Source: Serpentinimonas barnesii
GTDB taxonomy: Bacteria; Pseudomonadota; Gammaproteobacteria; Burkholderiales; Burkholderiaceae_C
DNA: 64,000 nucleotides
Direction: 5' to 3'
NCBI RefSeq assembly: GCF_000696225.1
Contig: NZ_BAWN01000020.1
Coordinates: 1 to 64,000, forward strand
Made by a program: the position numbers and the translations under genes. Under the pieces are notes generated by a model. That model searched no databases. It saw only the letters and a list, made by a program, of their open reading frames with translations, and had not been told where the DNA came from. Each line of letters opens with the position of its first letter. Position 1 is the stretch's first letter. This document shows, one piece after another, positions 51,107 to 60,764 of the stretch.

Positions 51107-53128
51107 ATGAGTACTACCCTTTCTGCAAGCACGCTGCTGGCGGTGCCGCTGGCGCCCTTGATCGGCGCGGTGCTGGTCGGCATCTTTGGCACCCGTTTGG
51201 GCGACAACTGGTTCGGGCGCCGCCTGTGCCACACCATCGCCATTTTGGGCGTGCTGGTTTCCTTCATTTTGTCGCTCTCGGTGCTGCTCGACGTGATCGA
51301 CGGCGCGCGCTTCAACGACTCGATCTACGAGTGGATGGTGATCGGTGGCCTGACGATGGAGATCGGCTTCATGGTCGATGGCCTGACGGCGATGATGATG
51401 GTCGTCGTCACCTTCGTCTCGCTCATGGTGCACCTCTACACCATCGGCTACATGGAGGAAGACGAAGGCTACAACCGCTTCTTCGCCTACATCTCGCTCT
51501 TTACCTTCTCGATGCTCATGCTGGTCATGAGCAACAACCTGCTGCAACTGTTTTTCGCCTGGGAGGCGGTGGGGCTGGTGTCGTACCTGCTGATTGGCTT
51601 CTGGTACAAGCGCCCGACGGCAATTTTCGCCAACATGAAGGCCTTTTTGGTCAACCGCGTGGGCGACTTGGGCTTCATCCTCGGCATTGCGCTCATCGCC
51701 GCCTACACCGGCAGCCTGAACTACACCGAGATCTTTGCCAAACTGCCCGAACTGGCGACGATCGAGTTCCCCTGGTACATCCTGGGCCAGGAGTCGCTGC
51801 TGGTCACCGTGATCGCCATCTGCCTGTTCATCGGCGCCATGGGCAAGTCGGCCCAGTTTCCCTTGCACGTCTGGCTGCCGGACTCGATGGAAGGCCCGAC
51901 CCCGATCTCGGCCCTGATCCACGCCGCCACCATGGTGACGGCCGGCATCTTCATGGTCGCACGCATGTCGCCGGTGTTTGAGTTGTCGGATGCGGCACTC
52001 AACTTCATCCTCATCATCGGGGCCATCACGGCACTGTTCATGGGCTTCTTGGGCATGGTGCAAAACGACATCAAGCGCGTGGTGGCCTACTCCACCTTGT
52101 CGCAACTGGGCTATATGACGGTGGCGCTGGGCGCCTCGGCCTACTCGGTGGCGCTGTTTCACCTCATGACGCACGCCTTTTTCAAGGCGCTGCTGTTCCT
52201 GGCGGCGGGTTCGGTGATCATGGGCCTGCACCACAACCAGGACATGCGCTGGATGGGCGGCTTGCGCAAGTACATGCCCATCACTTGGATCACGGCGCTG
52301 CTGGGTACGCTGGCGCTGGTCGGGATGCCGCTGTTTTCCGGCTACTACTCCAAAGAGGCGATCAAGCTCTCGGCCGAGTTCAGCACCCTGCCTGCGGCCA
52401 CCTTTGCCTACTACGCCTTGCTGGCGGGCGTGTTCGTGACCTCGTTCTACTCGTTCCGGCTCTACTTCATGGTCTTTCACGGCCCCGAGCGCTACCACCT
52501 GAACCCGGATGCGCACCACGACGGCCACGACGATCACCACGGCCACGACGCCAAACCGCACGAATCGCCCTGGGTGGTGACGGTGCCGCTGCTGCTGCTG
52601 GCCGTGCCCTCGGTGGTGATCGGCTACCTGACCATCGGCCCGATGCTGTTTGGCGACTTTTTGGCCGACGCCGTGCACGTCAACCACGCCCTGCACCCGG
52701 CCATGACCGAGCTGGCGGCGCTCTACCACGGCCCCATCGCCTTTGCCCTCAAAGCCTTTAGCTCCATCGGGCTCTATCTGGCGATTGCCGGGGCCTTGCT
52801 GGCCTGGTATTTGTACCTGCACAACCCGAAGCTCGCGCCCGTGATTGCGCACAAGCTGCGCCCGCTGGTGGTGCTGCTGGAAAACAAGTACTACCTCGAC
52901 TGGTTCAATGAAAACGTGATCGCCCGCGCCACCATGGCGCTCGGCAGCGGGCTCTGGAAGGGCGGCGACCGCGGCCTGATCGAAGCCGGGGTGGTGAATA
53001 TGAGCTGGAAGCTGGTGGGCCGCGTGGCGGCGGTGGTGCGCCAGGCGCAGACCGGCTACCTTTACCACTATGCCTTTGTGATGATCGTGGGTGTGCTCGC
53101 GCTCATGACCTACTTCGTCTGGCGCTAA
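51107..53128 (+). CDS. nuoL: NADH-quinone oxidoreductase subunit L
   Basis: This 673-residue antiporter-like subunit pumps protons at the distal end of the membrane arm. It has about sixteen hydrophobic segments. The conserved Glu is in FAWEAVGLVSYLLIGFWY and the Lys in FIGAMGKSAQFPLHVWLPDSMEGPTP. The C-terminal lateral helix runs near 590-640. A His/Asp-rich loop (HHDGHDDHHGHDAKPHE near 467-483) may bind metal, and similar loops occur in other NuoL proteins. Confidence 0.98.
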   Translation: MSTTLSASTLLAVPLAPLIGAVLVGIFGTRLGDNWFGRRLCHTIAILGVLVSFILSLSVLLDVIDGARFNDSIYEWMVIGGLTMEIGFMVDGLTAMMMVVVTFVSLMVHLYTIGYMEEDEGYNRFFAYISLFTFSMLMLVMSNNLLQLFFAWEAVGLVSYLLIGFWYKRPTAIFANMKAFLVNRVGDLGFILGIALIAAYTGSLNYTEIFAKLPELATIEFPWYILGQESLLVTVIAICLFIGAMGKSAQFPLHVWLPDSMEGPTPISALIHAATMVTAGIFMVARMSPVFELSDAALNFILIIGAITALFMGFLGMVQNDIKRVVAYSTLSQLGYMTVALGASAYSVALFHLMTHAFFKALLFLAAGSVIMGLHHNQDMRWMGGLRKYMPITWITALLGTLALVGMPLFSGYYSKEAIKLSAEFSTLPAATFAYYALLAGVFVTSFYSFRLYFMVFHGPERYHLNPDAHHDGHDDHHGHDAKPHESPWVVTVPLLLLAVPSVVIGYLTIGPMLFGDFLADAVHVNHALHPAMTELAALYHGPIAFALKAFSSIGLYLAIAGALLAWYLYLHNPKLAPVIAHKLRPLVVLLENKYYLDWFNENVIARATMALGSGLWKGGDRGLIEAGVVNMSWKLVGRVAAVVRQAQTGYLYHYAFVMIVGVLALMTYFVWR

Positions 53129-53141
53129 GGAGAATAAGAAC

Positions 53142-54617
53142 ATGGGTTTGCTTAGCCTTGCGATCTGGACGCCGATCCTTCTCGGTGCCGCGCTGCTGGC
53201 CTTTGGGCGCTGCCTGAGTGCGCAGCAGGTGCGCTGGGCGGCGCTGGCCGCTGCCCTGCTCGGGCTGGCCGTCACGCTGCCGCTCTACACCGGCTTTGAA
53301 ATCGGCACGACCGGGTTTCAGTTTGTTGAAAAAATGCTCTGGATTGAGCGCTTCAATGTGCACTACCACCTCGGCGTCGATGGCATTTCGCTGTGGCTGA
53401 TTTTGCTCACCGCCTTCACCACGGTGATTGCCGTGATTGCCAGTTGGGAGTCGATCACCGAGCGCGTGCACCAGTACATGGGCGCTTTCTTGGTCTTGTC
53501 CGGGGCCATGATCGGCGTGTTTGCGGCCCAGGATGCGCTGCTGTTCTTCCTGTTCTTCGAAGCCACCCTCATTCCGATGTACCTCATCATCGGCATCTGG
53601 GGCGGCCCGAACCGCATCTACGCCGCCTACAAGTTCTTCCTCTACACGCTGCTCGGCTCGCTGCTGATGCTGCTGGCGCTGATCTACCTCTACAACGCCT
53701 CGGGCGGCAGCTTCGACCTGCAAGATTGGTACAAACTGCCGCTCACCAGCACCGAGCAGACGCTGCTGTTCTTTGCCTTCCTGGCCGCCTTCGCCGTCAA
53801 GGTGCCGATGTGGCCCGTCCACACCTGGTTGCCCGACGTACACGTGGAAGCCCCGACCGCCGGTTCGGCGGTGCTGGCGGCGATCATGCTCAAGCTGGGT
53901 GCCTACGGCTTTTTGCGCTTTTCGCTGCCCATCACCCCAGACGCCTCGCAAGAGTGGGCCTGGCTGATGATTGCGCTCTCGCTCATCGCCGTGATCTACG
54001 TCGGGCTGGTGGCGCTGGTGCAGCAGGACATGAAAAAGCTGGTGGCCTACTCCTCGGTGGCGCACATGGGCTTTGTCACGCTGGGCTTTTTCCTGTTCAA
54101 CGAGCTGGCGCTGGCCGGTGCCATCGTGCAGATGATCGCGCACGGCTTCGTCTCGGCCGCCATGTTCCTGTGCATCGGCGTGCTCTACGACCGCATGCAC
54201 TCGCGTGAAATCGCCGACTACGGCGGCGTCATCAACCCCATGCCCAAGTTTGCCGCCTTCGCGCTGCTGTTCACCATGGCCAACGCCGGCATGCCGGGCA
54301 CGGCAGGCTTTGTGGGCGAGTGGATGGTGATCTTGGGTGCGGTGCAAGCCAATTTCTGGATCGGCCTCGGGGCTGCCACGGCGCTCATACTGGGCGCGGC
54401 CTATTCGCTGCTGATGTTCAAGCGCGTCTATCTGGGCGCCGTGGCCAACGACAACGTAAAGGCGCTGTTCGACATCAATGCCCGCGAATACTTCATCTTG
54501 GCCGTGCTGGCGCTGGCGGTGTTGTTCATGGGTGTGTATCCCAAGCCCTTCACCGACGTGATGATGCCCGCCGTGACCGAGTTGCTGCTGCACATCTCGG
54601 TCAGCAAGCTGCCCTGA
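53142..54617 (+). CDS. nuoM: NADH-quinone oxidoreductase subunit M
   Basis: This 491-residue antiporter-like proton channel subunit has about fourteen hydrophobic segments. The key Glu lies in FFLFFEATLIPMYLIIGIWGG and the Lys in AFAVKVPMWPVHTWLPDVHVEAPT. KLVAYSSVAHMGFV is the second family signature. It lies 13 bp after nuoL. Confidence 0.98.
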   Translation: MGLLSLAIWTPILLGAALLAFGRCLSAQQVRWAALAAALLGLAVTLPLYTGFEIGTTGFQFVEKMLWIERFNVHYHLGVDGISLWLILLTAFTTVIAVIASWESITERVHQYMGAFLVLSGAMIGVFAAQDALLFFLFFEATLIPMYLIIGIWGGPNRIYAAYKFFLYTLLGSLLMLLALIYLYNASGGSFDLQDWYKLPLTSTEQTLLFFAFLAAFAVKVPMWPVHTWLPDVHVEAPTAGSAVLAAIMLKLGAYGFLRFSLPITPDASQEWAWLMIALSLIAVIYVGLVALVQQDMKKLVAYSSVAHMGFVTLGFFLFNELALAGAIVQMIAHGFVSAAMFLCIGVLYDRMHSREIADYGGVINPMPKFAAFALLFTMANAGMPGTAGFVGEWMVILGAVQANFWIGLGAATALILGAAYSLLMFKRVYLGAVANDNVKALFDINAREYFILAVLALAVLFMGVYPKPFTDVMMPAVTELLLHISVSKLP

Positions 54618-54653
54618 TTCGCCCGCCCCATCTGGATTTGAAAGAGCACCCCC

Positions 54654-56141
54654 ATGATTGACCGATTGAGTTGGGCCGCGATCACCCCCGAGCTGCTGCT
54701 GCTGGTGATGGTCTGCGTGATCGCCATTTACGATTTGTTCCTTAAGTCGCCGCAGCGCTTGGCCACCCATTACCTGACGCTGCTCACGCTGGCCGCGGCC
54801 GCCTTCCTCACCGGCTCGGCGGCGCTCAGCGGCCAGACCTTCAGCGGCTTTGGCGGCATGGTGGTGAGCGACCCCATGGGCAACTGGCTCAAGTGCTTTG
54901 CCGCCCTCACCATGATGGTGCTGCTGGTCTATGCCCGCCCCTACGCCGGGGCGCGCGGCATGCTACGCGGTGGCGAGCTCTACACCTTGGGGCTGTTTGC
55001 CTTGCTGGGCATGTACGTGATGATCTCGGGCCACAACCTGCTCATCATCTACCTCGGGCTGGAGCTGCTGGCGCTGTCGAGCTTTGCGCTGGTGGCCTTG
55101 CGCCGCGACGACCTGCGCGCGACTGAGGCGGCCATGAAGTACTTCGTGCTGGGCGCGCTGGCCAGCGGCTTCTTGCTTTACGGCATGTCGCTGGTTTATG
55201 GGGCCACGGGCACGCTCGACATTCAAGCCCTGGCTGTGGCCATCGAAGCCGGGGTGGCGCAGCCGCAGGTGCTGGTGCTGGGCCTGGTGTTCTTGGTGGC
55301 GGGCTTGGCATTCAAGCTCGGGGCGGTGCCTTTCCATATGTGGGTGCCCGACGTGTACCACGGCGCGCCCACAGCCATCACGCTGTTCATCGGCTCGGCC
55401 CCCAAGCTGGCCGCCTTTGCCATCGTGATGCGGCTGCTGGTAGAAGGCATGCCCGCGCTGGCCTTCGACTGGCAGCAGATGCTGGCGGTGCTGGCGGTGC
55501 TCTCGCTGCTGGTGGGCAACTTGGCGGCGGTGGCGCAGACCAACCTCAAGCGCATGCTGGGTTTTTCGGCCATCGCGCAAGTGGGCTTTTTGCTGCTGGC
55601 CTTTGTGGCCGGGGTGGGCGCCGACGGCAACACCGCCAACATGAGCACCGCTTACAGCGCCGCCATGTTCTACATCATCACCTACGTGATCACCACGCTG
55701 GCGGTGTTTGGCGTAATCTTGCTGCTCAGCCGCGAGGGCTTCGAGTCCGAGGAAATCGACGACCTGGCTGGCCTGAACCAGCGCAGCCCGCTGTACGCGG
55801 GCGTGATGGCGGCGGGCATGTTCTCGCTCGCTGGGGTGCCGCCGCTGGTGGGCTTTTACGCCAAGCTCACGGTGCTGCAGGCGCTGCTGGCCGCGGGCGA
55901 TGGGGTTTATCTGTGGCTGGCGGTGTTTGCGGTGCTGATGTCGCTGGTGGGTGCGTTCTACTACCTGCGCGTGGTCAAGGTGATGTACTTCGATGCGCCC
56001 AAGCAGACGGCAGTAATTGCGGCCCCGCTGGAACTGCGCGCCGTGCTCTCGCTCAACGGGGCGATGTTGCTGGTGTTGGGGCTATTCCCCGGTGCGCTGC
56101 TGGCCCTTTGCGCGCAAGCCATTGCATCGCTGCTGGTTTGA
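54654..56141 (+). CDS. nuoN: NADH-quinone oxidoreductase subunit N
   Basis: This 495-residue third antiporter-like subunit has about fourteen hydrophobic segments. LLIIYLGLELLALSSFALVALRRDD carries the Glu, and AFKLGAVPFHMWVPDVYHGAPT the Lys. KRMLGFSAIAQVGFLLL follows. It completes the fourteen-gene set in standard order. Confidence 0.98.
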   Translation: MIDRLSWAAITPELLLLVMVCVIAIYDLFLKSPQRLATHYLTLLTLAAAAFLTGSAALSGQTFSGFGGMVVSDPMGNWLKCFAALTMMVLLVYARPYAGARGMLRGGELYTLGLFALLGMYVMISGHNLLIIYLGLELLALSSFALVALRRDDLRATEAAMKYFVLGALASGFLLYGMSLVYGATGTLDIQALAVAIEAGVAQPQVLVLGLVFLVAGLAFKLGAVPFHMWVPDVYHGAPTAITLFIGSAPKLAAFAIVMRLLVEGMPALAFDWQQMLAVLAVLSLLVGNLAAVAQTNLKRMLGFSAIAQVGFLLLAFVAGVGADGNTANMSTAYSAAMFYIITYVITTLAVFGVILLLSREGFESEEIDDLAGLNQRSPLYAGVMAAGMFSLAGVPPLVGFYAKLTVLQALLAAGDGVYLWLAVFAVLMSLVGAFYYLRVVKVMYFDAPKQTAVIAAPLELRAVLSLNGAMLLVLGLFPGALLALCAQAIASLLV

Positions 56142-56156
56142 GTTAAGCTGCACGCC

Positions 56157-56465
56157 ATGAATTTGGACTTCTACGTTTTTCTGGTGCTGGGCTTGGCTCT
56201 GCTGTTTGCCAATTTGCCTTTTTGGAGTCAGCGCGTGTTGCTGGTTTGGCCTTGGCGCGGCGAGGGCCAGAAGCCCTTGTGGCTGCGTTTGACCGAGCTG
56301 GTGATTTTTTACTTCGTGGTGGGTGCGATTGCCAAGGCGATCGAACACAGCCAGGGGCAAATCTACCCGCAAGGCTGGCAGTTTTACGTTGTCACCATTT
56401 CCTTGTTCCTCACCTTTGCCTTTCCCGGCTTTGTCATTCGTTACATGCTGGCGCGCCGCACCTAG
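56157..56465 (+). CDS. DUF2818 family membrane protein
   Basis: This 102-residue protein has three hydrophobic segments (about 4-20, 44-60 and 78-95) separated by charged loops (WPWRGEGQKPLWLR and KAIEHSQGQIYPQ). It matches the DUF2818 family, which I know only as a gene placed after nuoN in Burkholderiales. It lies 15 bp after nuoN and probably shares its transcript, so a role in assembly or stability of complex I is reasonable. No function is established. Confidence 0.85.
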   Translation: MNLDFYVFLVLGLALLFANLPFWSQRVLLVWPWRGEGQKPLWLRLTELVIFYFVVGAIAKAIEHSQGQIYPQGWQFYVVTISLFLTFAFPGFVIRYMLARRT

Positions 56466-56478
56466 TGCCTTGGTTGGC

Positions 56479-56940
56479 ATGAAGGTGCTCGATCTGTCCT
56501 GTGAGCAGGGGCACCTGTTTGAGGGCTGGTTCGGCTCGGATGCCGATTTCCAGTCGCAGCTGTCGCGCGCGCTGATCGACTGCCCCATGTGTGGCAGCCA
56601 GCAGATCCAAAAGCGCCTGAGCGCACCCCGCCTCAATCTGGGCAAGTCTGGCGCCGCCGCCAGCTTGCCGACCGGCCCTGCGCCGTCCACACCCGGCTTG
56701 GCTGCGACGCCGGCCGAGCAGCAGGCCAAGGCGCTGCGCTTGTTGCGCCAGGTGCTGGCCCAAACCGAAGACGTGGGGGAGCAATTTTCCCAACAGGCGC
56801 TGCAGATGCACCAAGGTGAACTCGAGCCGCGCCCCATACGCGGCCAAACCACCGCAGATCAGGCCGTGGAACTGATAGAGGCGGGTGTGCCGATCGTGCC
56901 CTTGCCCAATCTGCCGCTGCTCAAGCAAACCTTGCAGTAG
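56479..56940 (+). CDS. DUF1178 family protein
   Basis: This 153-residue soluble protein has an N-terminal zinc-ribbon-like module. LSCEQGHLFEGWFGS (from residue 6) and CPMCGSQQIQKRLSAPRL (near 36) supply the Cys ligands. The middle is Ala/Pro-rich, and the C-terminal half is helical and contains GEEFS-like DVGEQFSQQAL and IRGQTTADQAVELIEAGVP. The DUF1178 family has no assigned function. The ATG at 56479 lies 13 bp after the DUF2818 gene. Its stop is 10 bp from the convergent glutamate dehydrogenase gene. Confidence 0.87.
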   Translation: MKVLDLSCEQGHLFEGWFGSDADFQSQLSRALIDCPMCGSQQIQKRLSAPRLNLGKSGAAASLPTGPAPSTPGLAATPAEQQAKALRLLRQVLAQTEDVGEQFSQQALQMHQGELEPRPIRGQTTADQAVELIEAGVPIVPLPNLPLLKQTLQ

Positions 56941-56950
56941 GCCACTGCGC

Positions 56951-58276
56951 TCAGGGGTAGAGCCCGCGCAGTTCACGTGCGTGCAATATGCGCCGACACG
57001 CCACGATGAAGGTGGCGGTGCGCAGGCTGACGCGGTGCTCGTTGGCCACCGCCCAGATGGCTTCGAAGGCACCGCGCAAAATCTGCGCCAGCCGCTGATT
57101 GATTTCTTCCTCGTTCCAAAAGAAGCTGGAAAAATCCTGCACCCACTCAAAGTAGCTCACCGTCACGCCGCCGGCGTTGGCAATCACGTCGGGCACAACC
57201 AGTATGCCGCGCTCGTTGAGGATGTCGTCGGCGGCTGGGGTGGTGGGGCCATTGGCCCCTTCGATCACCATGCGGGCGCGGATGCGCTGTGCGTTGGCTT
57301 CGGTGATCTGGCGCTCCAGCGCGGCGGGCACCATGATCTCGCACTCCACGTCCCAAAAGCTGTCGCTGGGCAGGGCTTGGGCTCCCTCAAAGCCGGCCAC
57401 GCTGCCATGCGCCGCCACGTGTGCGGTGAGTGCCGCCACATCGAGCCCGCCGCCGTGGTACACGGTGCCGCCGTGGTCCTGCACCGCCACCGTGCGCACG
57501 CCGGCTTGCGCCAGCAGCTTGGCCGAGACGCTGCCCACGTTGCCAAAGCCTTGCAGCGCCACCCGAGCGCCTTGCAGTTCGAGCCCGATGTGCCGCGCCG
57601 CCTCGGTGCAGATGATCGCCACGCCGCGCCCGGTGGCTTCGCGGCGCCCGAGCGAGCCGCCGAGGTCGATCGGCTTGCCGGTGACAACGCCGGTGGCGGT
57701 CTCGCCCACGTTCATGGAGTAGGTGTCCATCATCCAGGCCATGACGCGCTCGTTGGTGTTGACGTCGGGGGCGGGGATGTCTTTGGTCGGGCCGATGATG
57801 AGCCCGATCTCGCTCGTGTAGCGGCGCGTGACGCGCTCGAGTTCGGCCAGCGAGAGGGTTTTGGGATCGACCCGGATGCCGCCCTTGGCGCCGCCGTAGG
57901 GCACGTTGACGGCGGCATTCTTGATCGACATCCAAGCCGCCAGCGCCATCACTTCGGCCAGCGTCACATCCTGGTGAAAGCGCACGCCGCCTTTGCCGGG
58001 GCCGCGCGAGGTGTTGTGCTGCACCCGGTAGCCCTCAAAGTGGGCGATGCGGCCATCGTCGAGGCGGATGGGTACGTCGACGATCAGGCTGCGCTTGGGG
58101 CGCTTGAGGGTTTCGATCCAACGGCTCAGAGGCCCCAAGTAGGGGGCCACCCGGTCGATCTGCTGCAAATAGTCGCCCCAGGGGCCGAGGTGGGCCGGGT
58201 CGAGGTAGGAGGGCAGGGCGTGACCGCTCAAGGGGCTGGGCCCCGGGGCGGCGGTGGGGGCGCTGGGGCTGTTCAT
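56951..58276 (-). CDS. gdhA: Glu/Leu/Phe/Val family dehydrogenase (glutamate dehydrogenase)
   Basis: This 441-residue enzyme interconverts glutamate and 2-oxoglutarate plus ammonia. The dimerisation and substrate domain has [14 protein letters not shown] near 92. The catalytic Lys is K131 in [29 protein letters not shown] is the next signature. The nucleotide-binding domain has LQGFGNVGS near 238. The sequence resembles the hexameric small-subunit enzymes of the GdhA/RocG group, but coenzyme preference is not evident. The N terminus is Pro/Ala-rich for about 20 residues. Confidence 0.94.
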   Translation of the reverse strand: MNSPSAPTAAPGPSPLSGHALPSYLDPAHLGPWGDYLQQIDRVAPYLGPLSRWIETLKRPKRSLIVDVPIRLDDGRIAHFEGYRVQHNTSRGPGKGGVRFHQDVTLAEVMALAAWMSIKNAAVNVPYGGAKGGIRVDPKTLSLAELERVTRRYTSEIGLIIGPTKDIPAPDVNTNERVMAWMMDTYSMNVGETATGVVTGKPIDLGGSLGRREATGRGVAIICTEAARHIGLELQGARVALQGFGNVGSVSAKLLAQAGVRTVAVQDHGGTVYHGGGLDVAALTAHVAAHGSVAGFEGAQALPSDSFWDVECEIMVPAALERQITEANAQRIRARMVIEGANGPTTPAADDILNERGILVVPDVIANAGGVTVSYFEWVQDFSSFFWNEEEINQRLAQILRGAFEAIWAVANEHRVSLRTATFIVACRRILHARELRGLYP

Positions 58277-58315
58277 GGGCGGTGGGCTGCGGTGAGGGGC
58301 GTAGGTGGGTGGGTG

Positions 58316-60130
58316 TTACAACACCTCGCTGGCAAAGTCGGCCAGGCGCGAGCGCTCGCCGCGTGCCAAGGTGATGTGGCCGCCATGTGGCCAGCCTTTG
58401 AAGCGGTCCACGGCGTAGGTCAAGCCCGAGGAGCCTTCGGTGAGGTAGGGGGTGTCGATCTGCGCCAGGTTGCCCATGCAGATGATCTTGGTGCCCGGCC
58501 CGGCGCGGGTGATGAGCGTTTTCATCTGCTTGGGCGTGAGGTTTTGCGCCTCGTCGATGATCACGTATTTGTTCATGAAGGTGCGCCCGCGCATGAAGTT
58601 CATGCTTTTGATCTTGACCCGGCTGCGGATCAGGTCGTTGGTGGCGGCGCGCCCCCATTCACCGGCGTTGCCGCCGTCGCCCTTGGCCAAAAATTCGAGG
58701 TTGTCGTCGAGCGCGCCCATCCAGGGGCCCATTTTTTCTTCTTCGGTGCCAGGCAAAAAGCCGATGTCCTCGCCCACGCTGACGGTGGCACGGGTCATGA
58801 TGATCTCGGTGTAGCGGCGCTCATCGAGCACCTGCGTCAGGCCAGCGGCAAGGGCCATCAGGGTTTTGCCGGTGCCGGCGGTGCCGGCCAGGGTGACGAA
58901 GTCGATCTCGGGGTCCATCAGCAGGTTGAGGGCGAAATTTTGCTCGCGGTTGCGGCTGGTGATGCCCCAGACCGAGCTTTTTAGGTGCGTGTAGTCTTTG
59001 AGCGTGCGCAGCACGGCCTGCTTGGTGCGCAGCTCGGTGACGCGGGCATACAGGGCGGGCTCGCCTGCCGACTCGAAATACACAAACTGGTTGATCGCCA
59101 GTTTGTCGACCACCGGGCCGCTGATGCGGTAGTAGGTGTGGCCGCCTTGCTGCCAGCTTTCCAGGGTTTTGCTCTGGCGGGTCCAGAAATCGTGCGGCAG
59201 CGCCAGCGAGCCAGGGTAGAGCAGTTCGCCGTCATCGAGGGTTTTGTCGTTTTGGTAGTCTTCGGCGGCCAGCCCCAAGGCGCGCGCCTTGATGCGCATG
59301 TTGATGTCTTTGGACACCAGCACCACCTGGCGCAGCGGGTGCTTGAGCGTGAGGGCTTGCACCACGCCCAGAATTTGGTTGTCGGCCTTGCCTTGCGGCA
59401 GGCTGGCGGGCAGCTCGTGGGACAGTGGCTCGGTCTGGAACAGCAGCAAGCCGGTGGCTTCGCGGTTGCTGCTGGCGGCCAGCGGCACGCCATGGTGGAT
59501 ATCGGCCCCTTTTTGCGCCACCAGCGCGTCGAGGGTGCGGCTGGCTTGGCGGGCGTTGCGCGCCACGTCGCTCATGCCCTTTTTGTGCCCGTCAAGCTCT
59601 TCGAGCACGATCATGGGCAGGAAGATGTCGTGTTCCTCGAAGCGAAACAGGCTGCTCGGGTCGTGCATCAGCACGTTGGTGTCGAGCACAAACAGGCGGG
59701 TCGGGCCTTTGCTGTTTGGGCTGCCGTTGCCGTTTTTGTTGCCCGGCCTGGTGCTGCGTTTGCTGCGGCTTGGGCTGGCCGCTGCGGGGGCCGTGCTGGG
59801 CGGGGCGATCTGCGCGGCGCTGGGCGAGCCGGCTGGCGCTAGGCTGGGCGGGGCCTCGGCGGCCGCTGGCGGCGCCACGGTGGGCGCGGCCAGCAGGCTG
59901 GCTAGCGCAGGGGTGCTGCCCGAGGCGCGGGCCGCCGCGGCAGGGGAGCGGGCCGGCGCCTCGGCGCCCGGGCGTGCACGACGCGCAGCGCCGGTGGCGG
60001 CTTGGGCCAGCACCGGCGGGGGGCTTGGGTCGGGCGAGGGAGCCAAGCTGGTGGCGGGGGAGGCAGCCAGCTCGGCGGCTTTGGCTGGCACACGGCCGGC
60101 CTTTTTGGTAGGGGCGGGGGGCAGGGGCAT
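58316..60130 (-). CDS. PIN domain-PhoH fusion protein (PhoH2 type)
   Basis: This 604-residue protein combines a PIN-type nuclease domain (about 145-280, with acidic D150 in FVLDTNVLMHD) and a C-terminal PhoH ATPase. The Walker A loop is AGTAGTGKT at 415-423 and the Walker B is VIIDEAQNL. PhoH2 proteins are described as RNA helicase/RNases. Unusual here is the long Ala/Pro/Ser-rich stretch (about 12-143) before the PIN domain, which looks disordered. I use the ATG at 60130 (MPLPPAPTKKAGR). An ATG five codons earlier (60145) also fits. It is downstream of the peroxiredoxin gene on the same strand. Confidence 0.92.
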   Translation of the reverse strand: MPLPPAPTKKAGRVPAKAAELAASPATSLAPSPDPSPPPVLAQAATGAARRARPGAEAPARSPAAAARASGSTPALASLLAAPTVAPPAAAEAPPSLAPAGSPSAAQIAPPSTAPAAASPSRSKRSTRPGNKNGNGSPNSKGPTRLFVLDTNVLMHDPSSLFRFEEHDIFLPMIVLEELDGHKKGMSDVARNARQASRTLDALVAQKGADIHHGVPLAASSNREATGLLLFQTEPLSHELPASLPQGKADNQILGVVQALTLKHPLRQVVLVSKDINMRIKARALGLAAEDYQNDKTLDDGELLYPGSLALPHDFWTRQSKTLESWQQGGHTYYRISGPVVDKLAINQFVYFESAGEPALYARVTELRTKQAVLRTLKDYTHLKSSVWGITSRNREQNFALNLLMDPEIDFVTLAGTAGTGKTLMALAAGLTQVLDERRYTEIIMTRATVSVGEDIGFLPGTEEEKMGPWMGALDDNLEFLAKGDGGNAGEWGRAATNDLIRSRVKIKSMNFMRGRTFMNKYVIIDEAQNLTPKQMKTLITRAGPGTKIICMGNLAQIDTPYLTEGSSGLTYAVDRFKGWPHGGHITLARGERSRLADFASEVL

Positions 60131-60178
60131 GCAAACATTATGCACGACTGCGGGCGCGCAGCCCCGGGCGGTAAAGGA

Positions 60179-60655
60179 TCAGGCGGCTTTCTTGAGCAGC
60201 TTGACGGCTTTGAGCACTTCTTCTACGTGACCCGGCACTTTGAGGCCACGCCACTCTTGCAGCAGCACCCCGGTGGGGCTGATCAGGAAGGTGCTGCGCT
60301 CGATGCCCTTGACCTTCTTGCCGTACATGATCTTGTTTTTGACCACGCCGAACATGTGGCACATTTTTTCTTCGGTGTCGGCGATCAGCTCAAAGGGCAG
60401 CTCGAGTTTGGCTTTGAATTCATCGTGCGACTTCATGTTGTCGCGCGAGACGCCAAACACCTGCGCGCCGGCCTTGACGAAATCGGCGTAGTGGTCGCGA
60501 AACTGCATCGCTTCGGTGGTGCAACCGGGGGTGTTGTCTTTGGGGTAAAAAAACAGCACCACGGCCTGCCCGAGGTGCGACAGCTGCGTGACCTTGACTC
60601 CGCCCGTGGCACTGGCTTCGAATTCGGGTATGGATTTGTTGACGACGACAGCCAT
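60179..60655 (-). CDS. bcp: Peroxiredoxin, Bcp/PrxQ subfamily
   Basis: This 158-residue thiol peroxidase reduces H2O2 and organic hydroperoxides. The peroxidatic Cys is C45 in KDNTPGCTTEA, and FFYPKD and the Arg in ERSTFLISP complete the pocket. The resolving Cys usually found five residues later is Met here (M50). The only other Cys is C99 in EEKMCHMFGV, so the disulfide partner must be C99 or an outside thiol. It is 48 bp upstream of the phoH gene. Confidence 0.92.
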   Translation of the reverse strand: MAVVVNKSIPEFEASATGGVKVTQLSHLGQAVVLFFYPKDNTPGCTTEAMQFRDHYADFVKAGAQVFGVSRDNMKSHDEFKAKLELPFELIADTEEKMCHMFGVVKNKIMYGKKVKGIERSTFLISPTGVLLQEWRGLKVPGHVEEVLKAVKLLKKAA

Positions 60656-60758
60656 TTAAAAAGTCCCTTGCTCGATAGGAGGCGTTGGGCTGCGCAAAAA
60701 CCTTGCGCCCTTGACAGGGCCATCTGCACACAGCGCCAATCGCCCAAAACAAGGGTCT

Positions 60759-60764
60759 ATTTTA
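60759..60764 (-). promoter_or_regulatory. -10 element for bcp, overlapping the Mth938 stop
   Basis: TAAAAT on the minus strand includes the TAA stop codon of the Mth938-like gene. The leader to bcp would be about 100 nt and contains two short perfect hairpins (GCGCAA/TTGCGC at 60692-60708 and GCCC/GGGC just beyond). The -35 match is poor. Confidence 0.4.

Noticed and set aside
52501-52560. His/Asp-rich loop of NuoL as a separate metal-binding gene or repeat
   Set aside because: It is in frame within NuoL between hydrophobic segments, and His-rich loops occur in other NuoL proteins.
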